DNA of 64,000 nt from Nocardia beijingensis NBRC 16342 (lineage in GTDB: Bacteria; Actinomycetota; Actinomycetes; Mycobacteriales; Mycobacteriaceae). The notes beneath the pieces were generated by a model that made no database searches, had not been told where the DNA came from, and worked only from the letters and a program-made list of their open reading frames with translations. The stretch is from NCBI RefSeq assembly GCF_001612785.1, contig NZ_BDBC01000011.1:1-64000 (forward strand), written 5' to 3'. Below, in pieces: positions 24,061-32,858 of this stretch. How positions within the stretch are numbered: position 1 is the stretch's first letter; the number at the start of each line of letters is the position of its first letter. The position numbers and the translations under genes were made by a program.

Positions 24061-24642
24061 GTGATTACGCTCAGAAAAGAAGACGGTGCCGCGGACCTCG
24101 CGGGTATCACGAAATTGAGTGTCGGAGTGAGCTGGGATCCGTCGTCGGGAACGAGCGGCGGCGCGCTCGGCTGGGCCCGCCGCAAACGCGGTGTCGACCT
24201 CGATCTGATCGCCGTCCTCATGCAGGGCAACGATCCCGTGCGCTTCGCGGGACTCGATTCCCTCGACCCGTTGGGCAACGGCGCGGTCGCGCACACCGGC
24301 GACGAGCAGACCGGCGCCGCCTCCGGTGACGACGAGACCATCCACGTCACCTTCGCCGACGTCCCCACCGCGATCGACGCCATCATCTTCGTCGCGGCCG
24401 CGTTCAAGAAGGGCTCATCCTTCGACAAGGCGAACAACATCTCCTTCAAGATCTACGACGCCACCGGCGGCAACAGCCAGCAAGTCGCCGACATCTGGCC
24501 ATCGCTGCTCGGCACCGACAACGCCAACGCGGTCGCTCGCGCTTTCCGCAACGGCGCGCAGTGGCAATTGGAAGTGCTCAATCGCCAAGGCAAGATCAAG
24601 CAGGGCGACATGCAAGCGCTGCTGCGCTTCGCCATGCAGTAG
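24061..24642 (+). CDS. TerD-family stress/tellurite protein
   Basis: This 193-residue protein has the TerD fold: SVGVSWDPSSG, VDLDLIAVLMQGNDPVRF, and a calcium-binding-type acidic loop near TGDEQTGAASGDDETIHV. FADVPTAIDAIIFVAAAFK and FKIYDATGGNSQQVADIWPS follow. TerD proteins bind Ca2+ and are linked to tellurite, phage and oxidative-stress tolerance, with paralogues in differentiation of actinomycetes. GTG 24061 is used because the family N-terminus VITLRKEDG starts there; the preceding part of the frame lies in crtB. No tellurium operon genes accompany it. Confidence 0.85.
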   Translation: MITLRKEDGAADLAGITKLSVGVSWDPSSGTSGGALGWARRKRGVDLDLIAVLMQGNDPVRFAGLDSLDPLGNGAVAHTGDEQTGAASGDDETIHVTFADVPTAIDAIIFVAAAFKKGSSFDKANNISFKIYDATGGNSQQVADIWPSLLGTDNANAVARAFRNGAQWQLEVLNRQGKIKQGDMQALLRFAMQ

Positions 24643-24758
24643 CGCCCGCGATCCCACGCGACGCGGCCTGCGTCGGCTACCCGCACGCGCTCGTCTTCGA
24701 CTCGCGGCGATACGCCGATTCCGGCAATCGGCGGACAGCCCCCGGTTACTCTGGGCCG

Positions 24759-26108
24759 ATGCGATCTCGGTTCCGTCGGTCCGTCCTGGCCGCGCTCGCC
24801 GCCGCGGCATCCACGCTGTTGCTCGCCGCGCACTCCGCGGCCGCCCCACCGATACAGCCGGTCGCCGGCCTACCGGCGCTGGGCGGGGACTTCCTGTGGG
24901 GCGTATCGACTTCCGGCTTCCAGTCCGAAGGCCATGCGCCCGACAGCAATTGGACGCGCTACGTCGGTTCCACCCCCGGTTACGACGGCCTCGGCGATTC
25001 CGTCGACTTCTACGACCGCTATGCCTCCGACATCCAGCTCGCGGCGGACCTCGGCGTCCGCGTGTTCCGGATCGGGATCGAATGGGCGCGAGTGCAACCC
25101 GCGCCGGGAGTGTGGGACGAGGGCGCGTTCCGTTTCTACGACGCGGTCGTCTCCAGCGTCGAGCGGGCCGGCATGCGACCGATGATCACGCTCGACCACT
25201 GGGTGTACCCCGGCTGGGCCGCCGACCGCGGGGGCTGGCGCAATCCGCGCATGGTCGACGATTGGCTGACCAACATGCGCGCCGTCGTCGACCGCTACGC
25301 GGCGCGCGACCCGTTGTGGGTCACCGTGAACGAGCCCGTCGCCTACATCATGCACGAGGTCCGCCGGGGCGCCGCGGACGCGGGCGAGATGCTCGACCGG
25401 GTCGCGCAGGCGCACAACGCCGTCTACGACTACATCCACCAGAAGCAGCCGGGCGCGCAGGTGACCAGCAACATGGGGTACGTCGCCGGTTCGGAGGCAC
25501 AGGTCAACGGCCCGCTGATGGACCGCATCGCCGATCGGCTCGACTACGTCGGCGTCGACTACTACTTCGCCTTCGACCCGGCGCAATCGCTGGTCGAGTC
25601 GATCGTGCGGGCCAGCGGTTCGGCGATGCCGACGCTGCCCGGACCGCACATCTGGGAGCTGCCGTTGCGCACCGAGGGCATCTACTATGCGCTGCAATAC
25701 TATTCGCGCCGGTTGCCCGGCAAGCCGCTCTACGTCGTCGAGAACGGGATGCCGACCGAAGACGGGCGTCCGCGCGCCGACGGCTATCTGCGCGGCGATC
25801 ACCTGCGCGACACCGTCTATTGGATCCAGCGCGCCAAGGCCGACGGCATGAACGTCATGGGCTACAACTACTGGAGTCTCACCGACAACTACGAATGGGG
25901 AAGCTACACGCCCCGATTCGGCCTCTACACCGTGGACGTGCGCACCGACCCCTCGCTCACCCGCCGCCCCACCGACGCCGTCGGCGCCTACACGCAGATC
26001 ATCGCCGCGGGCGGAGCGCCCGACGGTTACCGTCCCACCCGCGGCCCGGCCCTGTGCGTGTTCGTCGATCCACCGGCCAGCTGCCTGACTCCGGTGTCGG
26101 AACGGTAG
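24759..26108 (+). CDS. Secreted GH1 glycosidase (beta-glucosidase-like)
   Basis: The precursor is 449 residues. A signal peptide (RRSVLAALAAAASTLLLAAH then SAAAPP) precedes a GH1 barrel. The barrel has FLWGVSTSGFQSEG, VFRIGIEWARVQPAPGVWDE and ITLDHWVYPGW. The acid/base Glu192 lies in TVNEPVAY and the nucleophile Glu328 in VVENGMP, followed by MGYNYWSLTDNYEWGSY. Both catalytic residues are present, so it should be active on beta-glycosides outside the membrane. Secretion of a GH1 enzyme is uncommon because most are cytosolic. It converges on the next gene with a gap of 12 bases. Confidence 0.88.
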   Translation: MRSRFRRSVLAALAAAASTLLLAAHSAAAPPIQPVAGLPALGGDFLWGVSTSGFQSEGHAPDSNWTRYVGSTPGYDGLGDSVDFYDRYASDIQLAADLGVRVFRIGIEWARVQPAPGVWDEGAFRFYDAVVSSVERAGMRPMITLDHWVYPGWAADRGGWRNPRMVDDWLTNMRAVVDRYAARDPLWVTVNEPVAYIMHEVRRGAADAGEMLDRVAQAHNAVYDYIHQKQPGAQVTSNMGYVAGSEAQVNGPLMDRIADRLDYVGVDYYFAFDPAQSLVESIVRASGSAMPTLPGPHIWELPLRTEGIYYALQYYSRRLPGKPLYVVENGMPTEDGRPRADGYLRGDHLRDTVYWIQRAKADGMNVMGYNYWSLTDNYEWGSYTPRFGLYTVDVRTDPSLTRRPTDAVGAYTQIIAAGGAPDGYRPTRGPALCVFVDPPASCLTPVSER

Positions 26109-26120
26109 GCGCCGGCCTGG

Positions 26121-26948
26121 TCAGGGCGTGCGCCATTTCTCGTCGGTCAGCAGGGTGCTGGCCTGCGGGCCCATCAGGAGCATGCCGCCGTCCACCAGGT
26201 ACGACGCGCCGGTGACGTAGCTCGCCTCCGGCGCGGCGAGAAACGCGACCACGGCGGCGACCTCCTTCGCGTGCCCGGTTCGGCCCAGCGGCACGCCGGG
26301 GCGGGACTGCTCGCGGGGATCGACGTCTTCCTGACCGGTCATCGGTGTGGAGATCTCGCCCGGCGCCACCGAATTGACGGTGATGTCGTGTTCGGCGAGT
26401 TCCAGCGCCAGCACTTTCGTCAGTGCGCCGAGCCCCGCTTTGGCCGCGCAGTACGGCGCGGCGCCCACCCGGGGAACGTGTTCGTGCACGCTGGTGATGT
26501 TGATGATCCTGCCACCGGTACCAGCGGCGATCATGTGCGCGGCGGCGCGCTGGGAGCAGAGGAACGCCCCGTCCAGGTCCACCGCCAGCACGTGCCGCCA
26601 GGTGTCGAAGTCCATGTCCATCGCCTTCTGCGCCGAGCCGGTTCCCGCGCAGTTCACCAGCACGTCGAGGCCACCGAGTTCGTCGGCGAGTTCATCGATC
26701 ACCGACCCGGCCGACAACGGGTCGGCCAGGTCGAGACGGCGCACGGCGGCGGTTCTGCCCTGTTCGCGCACCTGGGCCGCGGTGTCCTCCGCACCGCGCC
26801 GGTCGCTGTGGAAGGTCAGTCCGACATCGGTGCCGCCCGCCGCGAGCGTGACGGCGATCGCGGCGCCGATGCCGGAGTCTCCCCCGGTCACCACTGCTCG
26901 ACGCGGAGTGCCCGCTCGTTCTTCCGGAAGTGGAGCTGTAGTAGCCAT
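26121..26948 (-). CDS. SDR-family oxidoreductase (glucose 1-dehydrogenase-like)
   Basis: The 275-residue classical SDR has the TGGDSGIGAAIAVTLAAGG cofactor motif, NCAG, the catalytic Ser in NITSVHEH, and YCAAKAGLGAL (YxxxK). It ends with ASYVTGASYLVDGGMLLMGP. The arrangement resembles general-stress SDRs annotated as glucose 1-dehydrogenase. The opening DSGIG favours NADP(H). Upstream on its strand, GTGT-N15-GGGTA (26959-26982 on the forward numbering) weakly resembles a SigF promoter but would leave almost no leader. It is divergent from the unknown gene at 27114. Confidence 0.85.
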   Translation of the reverse strand: MATTAPLPEERAGTPRRAVVTGGDSGIGAAIAVTLAAGGTDVGLTFHSDRRGAEDTAAQVREQGRTAAVRRLDLADPLSAGSVIDELADELGGLDVLVNCAGTGSAQKAMDMDFDTWRHVLAVDLDGAFLCSQRAAAHMIAAGTGGRIINITSVHEHVPRVGAAPYCAAKAGLGALTKVLALELAEHDITVNSVAPGEISTPMTGQEDVDPREQSRPGVPLGRTGHAKEVAAVVAFLAAPEASYVTGASYLVDGGMLLMGPQASTLLTDEKWRTP

Positions 26949-27113
26949 GTCCCGCGACTACCCGGGCGGGTCCGGACCACACCCGTGCCTGCGGAACACC
27001 CGGTCGCGACGAATTGCCGCGCGACACCGACCTCGACGCCGGGCAGTTGACCAGCCAGAACCGAACATTCTTTCCCGGCGCGGGGGTACCCGCGCTGTGG
27101 AAAGGAGATGGCC

Positions 27114-27746
27114 ATGCCGGACCCAGACGGCGACGACATGGCGGCGCCGACGGCCGAACAGTTCACGCGAGCCGTCCTGCGCGCCGCCGCGAAACCCGAA
27201 CGCATCGCCTCGGTGGTGGAACTGGTCGTGGGCGACCGCATCGAGGCGGGGCCGATCAGGGTGGGTCCGGCGCGCCTCGCGGTCGCGGCCGTGGAAGGCC
27301 GGCCGGGGATCGTGCGTGCCGCCCCCTGCGAAGCCGACGGCTGGGATGTCGGCGTGGAGGTGCCGGTCATGCTGCGGCTGCGGATCAGCGTGATCGGTGT
27401 CGTCGCCCGTTTCGCGGGCGCCGTCGCCGTTCGCCTGCGTTTCGCCTTGGTGCCGGAGAACGCGTGCACGCTGCTGGTACAGACCGAGGACGTGGGAACC
27501 GAACACGTCGACGTGGAAATCCTCCCGCTGGATCGGGCCGCCAAGGTGATCGGCCGTATCGGCGACGTCCGCGGCGTGGTCGCCGAGCACATCGTCGCCT
27601 ACCTGCGTGAGCTGCTCAGCAGCCAGGAGGTGCGCGAGATCCGGCGCATCGACGTCGGCGAACTGATCGACCGCGCGTGGGACTACGGCCTGCTCCTCCC
27701 GCCTGCCCTCTCCGGTCGCGACGGAACCGCGCGGCGCGGCGCATGA
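27114..27746 (+). CDS. Conserved-looking hypothetical protein, 210 residues
   Basis: No family is recognised. The protein is alpha/beta, with no signal peptide or membrane helix. It begins with a polar MPDPDGDDM stretch, then FTRAVLRAAAKPERIASVVE and a central beta-rich part (EVPVMLRLRISVIGVVARFA, then VAVRLRFALVPE). A charged C-terminal half follows (RVVAEHIV-type helix and REIRRIDVGELIDRAWDYGL). ATG 27114 is preferred over ATG 27108 because AAAGGAG ends 6 bases before it. The next gene starts within its stop codon (ATGA), indicating an operon and possible functional link with an NAD-dependent epimerase. Confidence 0.75.
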   Translation: MPDPDGDDMAAPTAEQFTRAVLRAAAKPERIASVVELVVGDRIEAGPIRVGPARLAVAAVEGRPGIVRAAPCEADGWDVGVEVPVMLRLRISVIGVVARFAGAVAVRLRFALVPENACTLLVQTEDVGTEHVDVEILPLDRAAKVIGRIGDVRGVVAEHIVAYLRELLSSQEVREIRRIDVGELIDRAWDYGLLLPPALSGRDGTARRGA

Positions 27747-28654
27747 AGGTCGTGATCACCGGCGCGAGCGGCAACGTCGGGACGGCGCTGTTGCGGGCAC
27801 TGGCTGCGGACGACTGCGAGATCGTTGGTATCGCCCGTCGCCTACCGGATCGCGCCAGGGAACCCTACGCGGGGGTGCGGTGGGTGTCCTGCGATATCGG
27901 CACCGCCCACGCGGCCGAGACCCTGCGGGCGGCCTGTACCGGCGCCGACGTTCTGGTGCATCTGGCGTGGGCGATTCATCCGCGCCGCGGTGACCCGCCG
28001 CTGCGCAGGACCAACCTGCTCGGCACGGAAAATGTGCTGCGCGCCGCGGCGCGGACGGCGGTGCCCCAGGTCATCGCCGCCTCCTCCTGCGCCGCCTACG
28101 CCCCGGCCGAACGATGGCGGCGGGTATCGGAGGATTGGCGGCTGTCCGGCGTGCCCGGCAGCGCGTACAGCTCGGGCAAGGCGGAGTTGGAAGCGCAGCT
28201 GGACACCTTCGCGGCGCGCCACCCGGACATCCGTACGGCGCGCATCCGTCCGTGCGGCATCGCCCAGGCCGAGGCCGCCGCGGAACTGGCGGACTGGATC
28301 CTGCCACCGTGGCTGCCGCGACGGCTGGTCGGCGGGCGCCTGACGCCCGTGCCGTTGTGGCGCGACCTGCGGCTGCAACTGGTGCACAGCGCGGATGTGG
28401 CCGCGGCGATCCGGCGGATAGCGCACCAGCCTGCGTCCGGGGCGTTCAATCTCGCCGCCGAACCGGCCCTGGGCGCGGACGCGCTCGCTGCCATGGTCGG
28501 CGGCTTCCGTCTGCCCGCGCATCGGCGTGCGCTTCATGCCGCCGCGTGGACCGGATGGCGCGCCGGGCTGCTGCCGTTGCATCCGGCGTGGCTGACCTTG
28601 GCCGACCGCGCGTGCCTGGTCGACTCGTCCAAGGCCCGGCGCGAACTCGGCTGA
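27743..28654 (+). CDS. NAD-dependent epimerase/dehydratase family SDR
   Basis: This 303-residue extended SDR starts with MKVVITGASGNVGTALLRAL (GxxGxxG) and has ADVLVHLAWAIHP, an Ser/Ser-Cys active-site strand (VIAASSCAAYA) and the catalytic AYSSGK (YxxxK). QLVHSADVAAAIRRI lies in the substrate domain. The sugar or lipid substrate cannot be told. Its ATG overlaps the upstream gene's stop by four bases. A 344-base gap follows. Confidence 0.85.
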   Translation: MKVVITGASGNVGTALLRALAADDCEIVGIARRLPDRAREPYAGVRWVSCDIGTAHAAETLRAACTGADVLVHLAWAIHPRRGDPPLRRTNLLGTENVLRAAARTAVPQVIAASSCAAYAPAERWRRVSEDWRLSGVPGSAYSSGKAELEAQLDTFAARHPDIRTARIRPCGIAQAEAAAELADWILPPWLPRRLVGGRLTPVPLWRDLRLQLVHSADVAAAIRRIAHQPASGAFNLAAEPALGADALAAMVGGFRLPAHRRALHAAAWTGWRAGLLPLHPAWLTLADRACLVDSSKARRELG

Positions 28655-28998
28655 GTGCCTCGTTTCGCCGCTCCCGAGACCTGCGCGGAGCTGGTTTCGG
28701 CCATGCGCGCCGCCCGCACCGGTCACAGCCCGCCGCTGGCCCCCGACCGCAAGACACGGCTCGGGCGTCCGTCGCACCAGGATCAGCGACCCGGCGGCAG
28801 CCACCGGCACTGACCGCCGGAAACCCGGCATGACAAGGGGGTTGTCGCCCCTTGCCGCATCTCGTGTCGCTGCGAGCGACGGGTGATTCGAACCCGTATC
28901 GTCGCCAGCGAACAAGCAACGCGTCTCTTGCTCGTCGTGCGCTGGGATCAGGCAGTGAAAGCCATTTCGAACAGCCGACCATATTGGTAAGGAGAGCG
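28655..28998. other. Intergenic region before the Mn catalase gene
   Basis: No gene is seen in 344 bases. A 6-bp stem (ACGGGT 28879-28884 with ACCCGT 28892-28897, loop GATTCGA) reads like a T-arm on the minus strand but no tRNA can be folded around it. AAGGAG at 28989-28994 is the ribosome binding site for the next gene. The last 60 bases are AT-richer and probably hold the promoter. Confidence 0.4.
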
Positions 28999-29889
28999 AT
29001 GTTCACCCATAACAAGGATCTCCAGTTCGAAGTTCGCGTGGACCGTCCGGATCCGCGCTTCGCGACTCTGTTGCAAGAACAATTCGGTGGCGCCAACGGG
29101 GAATTGAAGGCCGCCATGCAATATTTCAACCAGGCGTTCATGCTGCGTGGCAAGCATCCGAAAACCTACGACCTGTTCATGGACATCGCCACCGAGGAAC
29201 TCAGCCATCTCGAGATCGTCGGCGCGATGATCACCATGCTGCTCGACGGGCTCAACGACGATCTGAAGCAGGCCAACGAGCGGTGCGACTGGATGCCGAT
29301 GGTGTCGACCTCCGCTGGACGTGACCAGGTCATCCATCAGGTCGCGGTGAACCCGCTGTATTTCTCGCTCAGTGGCGGCGGCCCCGTCGTGAAGGACTCC
29401 GCGGGTGTGCCGTGGTCGGGTTCCTATGTCGACGCCAACGGTGAGCCTTCGGTCGATCTGCGCAGCAATCTCGCGGCGGAGTCACGCGCCAAGATCGTGT
29501 ACGAGTATCTCAAGCAGTTCACCGACGACCCCGGTGTGCAGGACACGCTCTCGTTCTTGATGACTCGCGAGATCGCCCACTTCCAGCAGTTCACCGCCGC
29601 GCTGAACGAATTGCCGGTCAACTTCCCGCCCGGTGCGCTGCCCGGCGACGATCGGTTCCAGAACGTGGCGTTCAATATGTCCAACGGCGCCGCGAGCGCC
29701 CGCGGTCCCTGGAACGAAGGGCAGGGGCCGTGGCCGTCGGGCACGGAATGGCGCTACATCGACAATCCGGTCAGCGAGTGGCTCGACTCCGACGAGCGCG
29801 TCAATCACGGCGCGGAGACCAACCCGCAAGGCGAGCCCGCGGTTCAGGGCACCAAACCGTTCACCCACGAGTCGCACATCCCGGACTGA
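28999..29889 (+). CDS. Manganese (non-haem) catalase
   Basis: This 296-residue ferritin-like di-manganese enzyme dismutates hydrogen peroxide. The ligand pairs are in the first helices (GANGELKAAMQYFNQAFM) and IATEELSHLEIVGAMI (E-x2-H). The second half-site TREIAHFQQFTAALN is near residue 194. The C-terminal tail with WNEGQGPWPSGTEWRYID is typical of the family. TAAGGAGAG stands 4-10 bases before ATG 28999. It lies in a cluster with hemerythrin, photolyase and TerD, as in SigF-controlled stress regulons of mycobacteria. It converges on the hemerythrin gene across a strong hairpin. Confidence 0.92.
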   Translation: MFTHNKDLQFEVRVDRPDPRFATLLQEQFGGANGELKAAMQYFNQAFMLRGKHPKTYDLFMDIATEELSHLEIVGAMITMLLDGLNDDLKQANERCDWMPMVSTSAGRDQVIHQVAVNPLYFSLSGGGPVVKDSAGVPWSGSYVDANGEPSVDLRSNLAAESRAKIVYEYLKQFTDDPGVQDTLSFLMTREIAHFQQFTAALNELPVNFPPGALPGDDRFQNVAFNMSNGAASARGPWNEGQGPWPSGTEWRYIDNPVSEWLDSDERVNHGAETNPQGEPAVQGTKPFTHESHIPD

Positions 29890-29940
29890 CCTGTCCCGCG
29901 CCGACGGCGACGGGCCGACGGCGGCTCGGACGCGCAGCGA

Positions 29941-29973
29941 CGCGGCGCGCGGCAGTTGGTGCCGCGCGCCGCG
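29941..29973. terminator. Bidirectional terminator between catalase and hemerythrin genes
   Basis: Bases 29941-29954 pair perfectly with 29960-29973 (14 bp, all but one pair G-C) around a GTTGG loop, between two converging genes. Confidence 0.75.
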
Positions 29974-29995
29974 CCCGTCTCGCTCGCTGCTGGGG

Positions 29996-30559
29996 TCAGT
30001 GCCGCGGCTTGCTGATCATGTCTTTGGCGCGATCCATCATCGCGGCGAACGGGCCGACCAGGACGTTCGCGGTGGCCGATTCCACGCCGGGATGCGGGCG
30101 GGTCGGCGCCATCGTCTCCGCGAGTTCGACGGTTCTGCGCAACCTTTGCAGGGTTTCGTCGTCGAGTTCCGCGCGCAGCCGGTTGAATTCCTCCCGTTCC
30201 TCGTGGTCGGCGTGCGCCAGCACCGCTTCGCGCAATTTCGCCAGCCTGACCTGGAATTCCATCGAGCTGATGTCCAGCGACTCCATCTCGGCGAGTTGCT
30301 TTTTCGCCTTGTTCTCCTCTTCCAGCCGCGCATCGATGATGGATGCGCCGTCGCCGAGTTCACGCCGGGCGCGCGGGTGGATGATCTCTTCTTCCGCGGT
30401 CTCGTGCACCGCGAGCAGGCGCCGCAATTCGAAGAATTTGCTCTCGCGCTCGACGGGATCGGAGGTGCCTGCGGTTTCGGCGAACAATTGCCGGATCCGG
30501 CCGTGCTGGTCGACGAGGAAATCGATGGCGTCGGTGGTCGAATCGATCGTGGTTGCCAT
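29996..30559 (-). CDS. Hemerythrin HHE-domain protein
   Basis: The 187-residue four-helix protein carries metal-binding His/Glu residues: DQHGRIRQLF (His19), HETAEEEIIHPRAR, and LAHADHEEREEF. These match the HHE cation-binding pattern with a di-iron site. Actinobacterial members respond to peroxide or nitric oxide. A GTTT-N15-GGGTA promoter lies 48 bases upstream, matching the mycobacterial SigF consensus. GGGAGG is just before the ATG. It would be induced in stationary phase or by oxidative and envelope stress. Confidence 0.87.
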   Translation of the reverse strand: MATTIDSTTDAIDFLVDQHGRIRQLFAETAGTSDPVERESKFFELRRLLAVHETAEEEIIHPRARRELGDGASIIDARLEEENKAKKQLAEMESLDISSMEFQVRLAKLREAVLAHADHEEREEFNRLRAELDDETLQRLRRTVELAETMAPTRPHPGVESATANVLVGPFAAMMDRAKDMISKPRH

Positions 30560-30606
30560 GGGTTACCTCCCTCGGGCGATCTGACGGACTGCGTCCGTCG
30601 CTGCGG

Positions 30607-30630
30607 TACCCGGCAGTGCGCACGTGAAAC
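30607..30630 (-). promoter_or_regulatory. SigF-type promoter for the hemerythrin gene
   Basis: On the minus strand GTTT (30627-30630) is followed after exactly 15 bases by GGGTA (30607-30611). This is the published GTTT-N15-17-GGGTA pattern of mycobacterial SigF. It ends 47 bases before the hemerythrin start codon. Confidence 0.7.
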
Positions 30631-30645
30631 CGCCCGGCAGGCCGG

Positions 30646-31941
30646 TTACGTGCTCGCCCTGCCCACGATGGGAGCGGGATATACCGAGGTCGGCACGCTG
30701 TGCCGCCACGGGTGGTGAATCTCCGAGCCCGGCAGGGAAGCCAGTTCCGGAATCCAGCGCCGCACGTAGTTCCCCTCGGGGTCGTAGCGTTCGGCGGTGC
30801 CGACGGCTCCCGGGTCCAGACGTCCCACCTGCTGCCAGGTGAAGCGGTCGCTGGCGGCGTCGTCGAGCAGCCACCGGCGGAAGTGTTCGGCGCCGACCCG
30901 CCAGTCCACCCGCAGCGTCGTGGTGAGGAAACTGGCCGCGATCACCCGGGCGCGCTCCGGCATCCATCCCTGCGCGGCCAGCTGCCGCATGCCCGCGTCG
31001 ACGATCGGGTATCCGGTGCGACCGTCGCGCCAGGCGCCGACCATCACCGGGTCGTGCGCCTGCCGCTCGCCCTGGCCGTCATCGGACCGCGCGATGTCGG
31101 CCCGGGCGACGAGGAACTGCAGATGGAAGTCGCGCCGGGCGAGCTGGCGAAGGAAGGCGCGCCCGTCCGTGGTCGCCATGTCGGTGTGGTACACCATTTC
31201 GGCGGCGGACAGGCACCCGAAATGCAGGTACGGCGACAGTCGGGCGCAGCCCTCCCTGGTCAGTTCACCGGTGGCCCGGCCGCGCGGTTGTCGCCGGTCG
31301 GCGAGGCAGCCCCGCCACAGCGCACGGCCGGTGATCTCGCCTCCGACCGCCAGCTGCGGTGAAATGGCCGTGTCGCCGAGTTCGTCGAATCTCGGCACGG
31401 GATCGCTGTCGATGCGCGGAACGATCAATTCCGTCGGCTCGGCCAGCGGTCGCCGCTTCGGTGCCGACAGCCATCGGCGAAAGTAGGTCGCGAAGTCCGG
31501 AACCTCGTCGTCGGGGCGGTGCGGACCGCAGTCGGCGGGATCCACGGCGGTGAGGGTGGCCGGATGGGTGTGCAGCAGGCAACTGCGCCGCGCCAGCCGT
31601 TCGCTCAACGCCCGCAGGCGGCAGCGGCCGGACCAGGCGGCGTCCTCGGCGATGTGAACGCTGTCGGCGTGCACCTGTGCCGCCACCCGATCCACCGCCT
31701 CGACGTAGTCACCATGGCGGACCACCAGTTGGCCACCGGCACAGCGAAGTTCGGCGTCGAGTTCGGCGAGCGCGGCGGAAAGGAAGCGAAGTTTGTTGCC
31801 CGCGGGCCTGGCGCTGCCGACGAGACGGTCGTCGACGACGTAGAGCGGAACCACCGCCGCGCCCTCGCGTACGGCGGCCGTCAAGGCCGGATTGTCGTGG
31901 ACGCGCAGGTCACGGGTGAAAAGTGCGATTGTTACGGCCAT
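30646..31941 (-). CDS. phr: Deoxyribodipyrimidine photolyase
   Basis: The 431-residue protein of the photolyase/cryptochrome family repairs cyclobutane pyrimidine dimers with light. The N-terminal Rossmann antenna domain starts VTIALFTRDLRVHDNPAL and has VPLYVVDDRL and NKLRFLSAALAEL. The FAD domain has LSPYLHFGCLSAAEMVYH, then RDGRTGYPIVDAGMRQLAAQ, and ERARVIAASFLTTTLRVDWR. The final domain has DAASDRFTWQQVGRLDPGAV where many photolyases have an Asn-rich GGWQW; this TWQQ form is an actinobacterial variant. It fits with nearby carotenoid and catalase genes for sunlight tolerance. Confidence 0.88.
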   Translation of the reverse strand: MAVTIALFTRDLRVHDNPALTAAVREGAAVVPLYVVDDRLVGSARPAGNKLRFLSAALAELDAELRCAGGQLVVRHGDYVEAVDRVAAQVHADSVHIAEDAAWSGRCRLRALSERLARRSCLLHTHPATLTAVDPADCGPHRPDDEVPDFATYFRRWLSAPKRRPLAEPTELIVPRIDSDPVPRFDELGDTAISPQLAVGGEITGRALWRGCLADRRQPRGRATGELTREGCARLSPYLHFGCLSAAEMVYHTDMATTDGRAFLRQLARRDFHLQFLVARADIARSDDGQGERQAHDPVMVGAWRDGRTGYPIVDAGMRQLAAQGWMPERARVIAASFLTTTLRVDWRVGAEHFRRWLLDDAASDRFTWQQVGRLDPGAVGTAERYDPEGNYVRRWIPELASLPGSEIHHPWRHSVPTSVYPAPIVGRAST

Positions 31942-32111
31942 TCGAAATTCTCGACGACAGGCCTCCGTCGCGCGGATCGGCGACGGCGGTATCGGACATT
32001 CGGCGGCGTGCCACGCCGATTCGGAGCGGTATCGGAGTAACGAGCTTTACGCCAATGCTGCGGGACGGCGGCTGCCATGTCAAGTTCGGCCTGCGGGTCA
32101 CGTGCGCTGGA

Positions 32112-32795
32112 TCAGTGTTCCCGGAACAGATCGGTGAGCCAGGGCTCCAGGTCGGCGCTCAACGCGGTCAGATCCGGCTCCGGCGACTCGTCGAGCGCAT
32201 CGGCGGTGAGTTGCCGCACGGCGTAGACGACGCCCATGTACGCCGTGACCGAAAGCAGTGGCTGCCGATTCGCGGTCGCCTTCTGCACCAGAGCGCGGAT
32301 GTACTCGGCGAACAGCCGGATCGACTTTCGTCTGCGCCGCCGGGCGGCGGGCCCGAGGCCGTCGATCTCCACCTGGTAGGCCCGCGCCACGACCAGGTCG
32401 TTCTGCAGGGAGCCGAGGTACTGGCCGAGGGCGTCGGCGACGATGGACCTGCGGTCTCGGCCCTTGATGTCCGCGCCCGTCAGTTGCCGCAGCAGCACCT
32501 GGATGAAGCGGTCGTAGCCCGCGAACACGCATTCGTCCTTGTTGGCGAAGGCGTCGTAGAAAGCCGCCAGCGAGACGCCAGCCCGCTTGGCGATGTCGGT
32601 GGGGCCGAACCCGGCGTAACCGCGGGCGGCGAGCAATTCGGTCACCGCGACCAGCAGCCGTTCCCGCTGCGCCGCCATCACCTGCTCGCGCCCCAGATTG
32701 TGCCGTCCCCGCGGCAGCGCGGCGGGAAGTGTGAAGAACACTCCGTCTCGCACCGGGACGATCGGTGCGTCGGCGTCGGCGGGCGCGGCGGACAC
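32112..32795 (-). CDS. TetR-family transcriptional regulator
   Basis: This 227-residue TetR protein has an atypical N-terminal extension of about 40 residues before the HTH (RERLLVAVTELLAARGYAGF, DIAKRAGVSLAAFYDAFANK). Its C-terminal domain contains RRRRKSIRLFAEYIRALVQK. It is divergent from an SDR gene across 63 bases and likely regulates it. That gap contains GGGTA twice (32823-32827, 32844-32848) but no clear palindrome. Confidence 0.85.
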   Translation of the reverse strand: MSAAPADADAPIVPVRDGVFFTLPAALPRGRHNLGREQVMAAQRERLLVAVTELLAARGYAGFGPTDIAKRAGVSLAAFYDAFANKDECVFAGYDRFIQVLLRQLTGADIKGRDRRSIVADALGQYLGSLQNDLVVARAYQVEIDGLGPAARRRRRKSIRLFAEYIRALVQKATANRQPLLSVTAYMGVVYAVRQLTADALDESPEPDLTALSADLEPWLTDLFREH

Positions 32796-32858
32796 CTCTG
32801 CAGACTACCGAGCCACCCGGTCGGGTATGGGTGCGGCCGCAGTGGGTAGCCGCAGTAC

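Noticed and set aside
26959..26982. SigF promoter for the SDR gene at 26948
   Set aside because: GTGT instead of GTTT, and the -10 would be only 11 bases from the ATG.
28861..28975. T-arm-like sequence (ACGGGTTCGAATC on the minus strand) suggesting a tRNA
   Set aside because: The 5-bp T-stem does not pair around a 7-base loop, and no acceptor or anticodon stem can be built from flanking bases.
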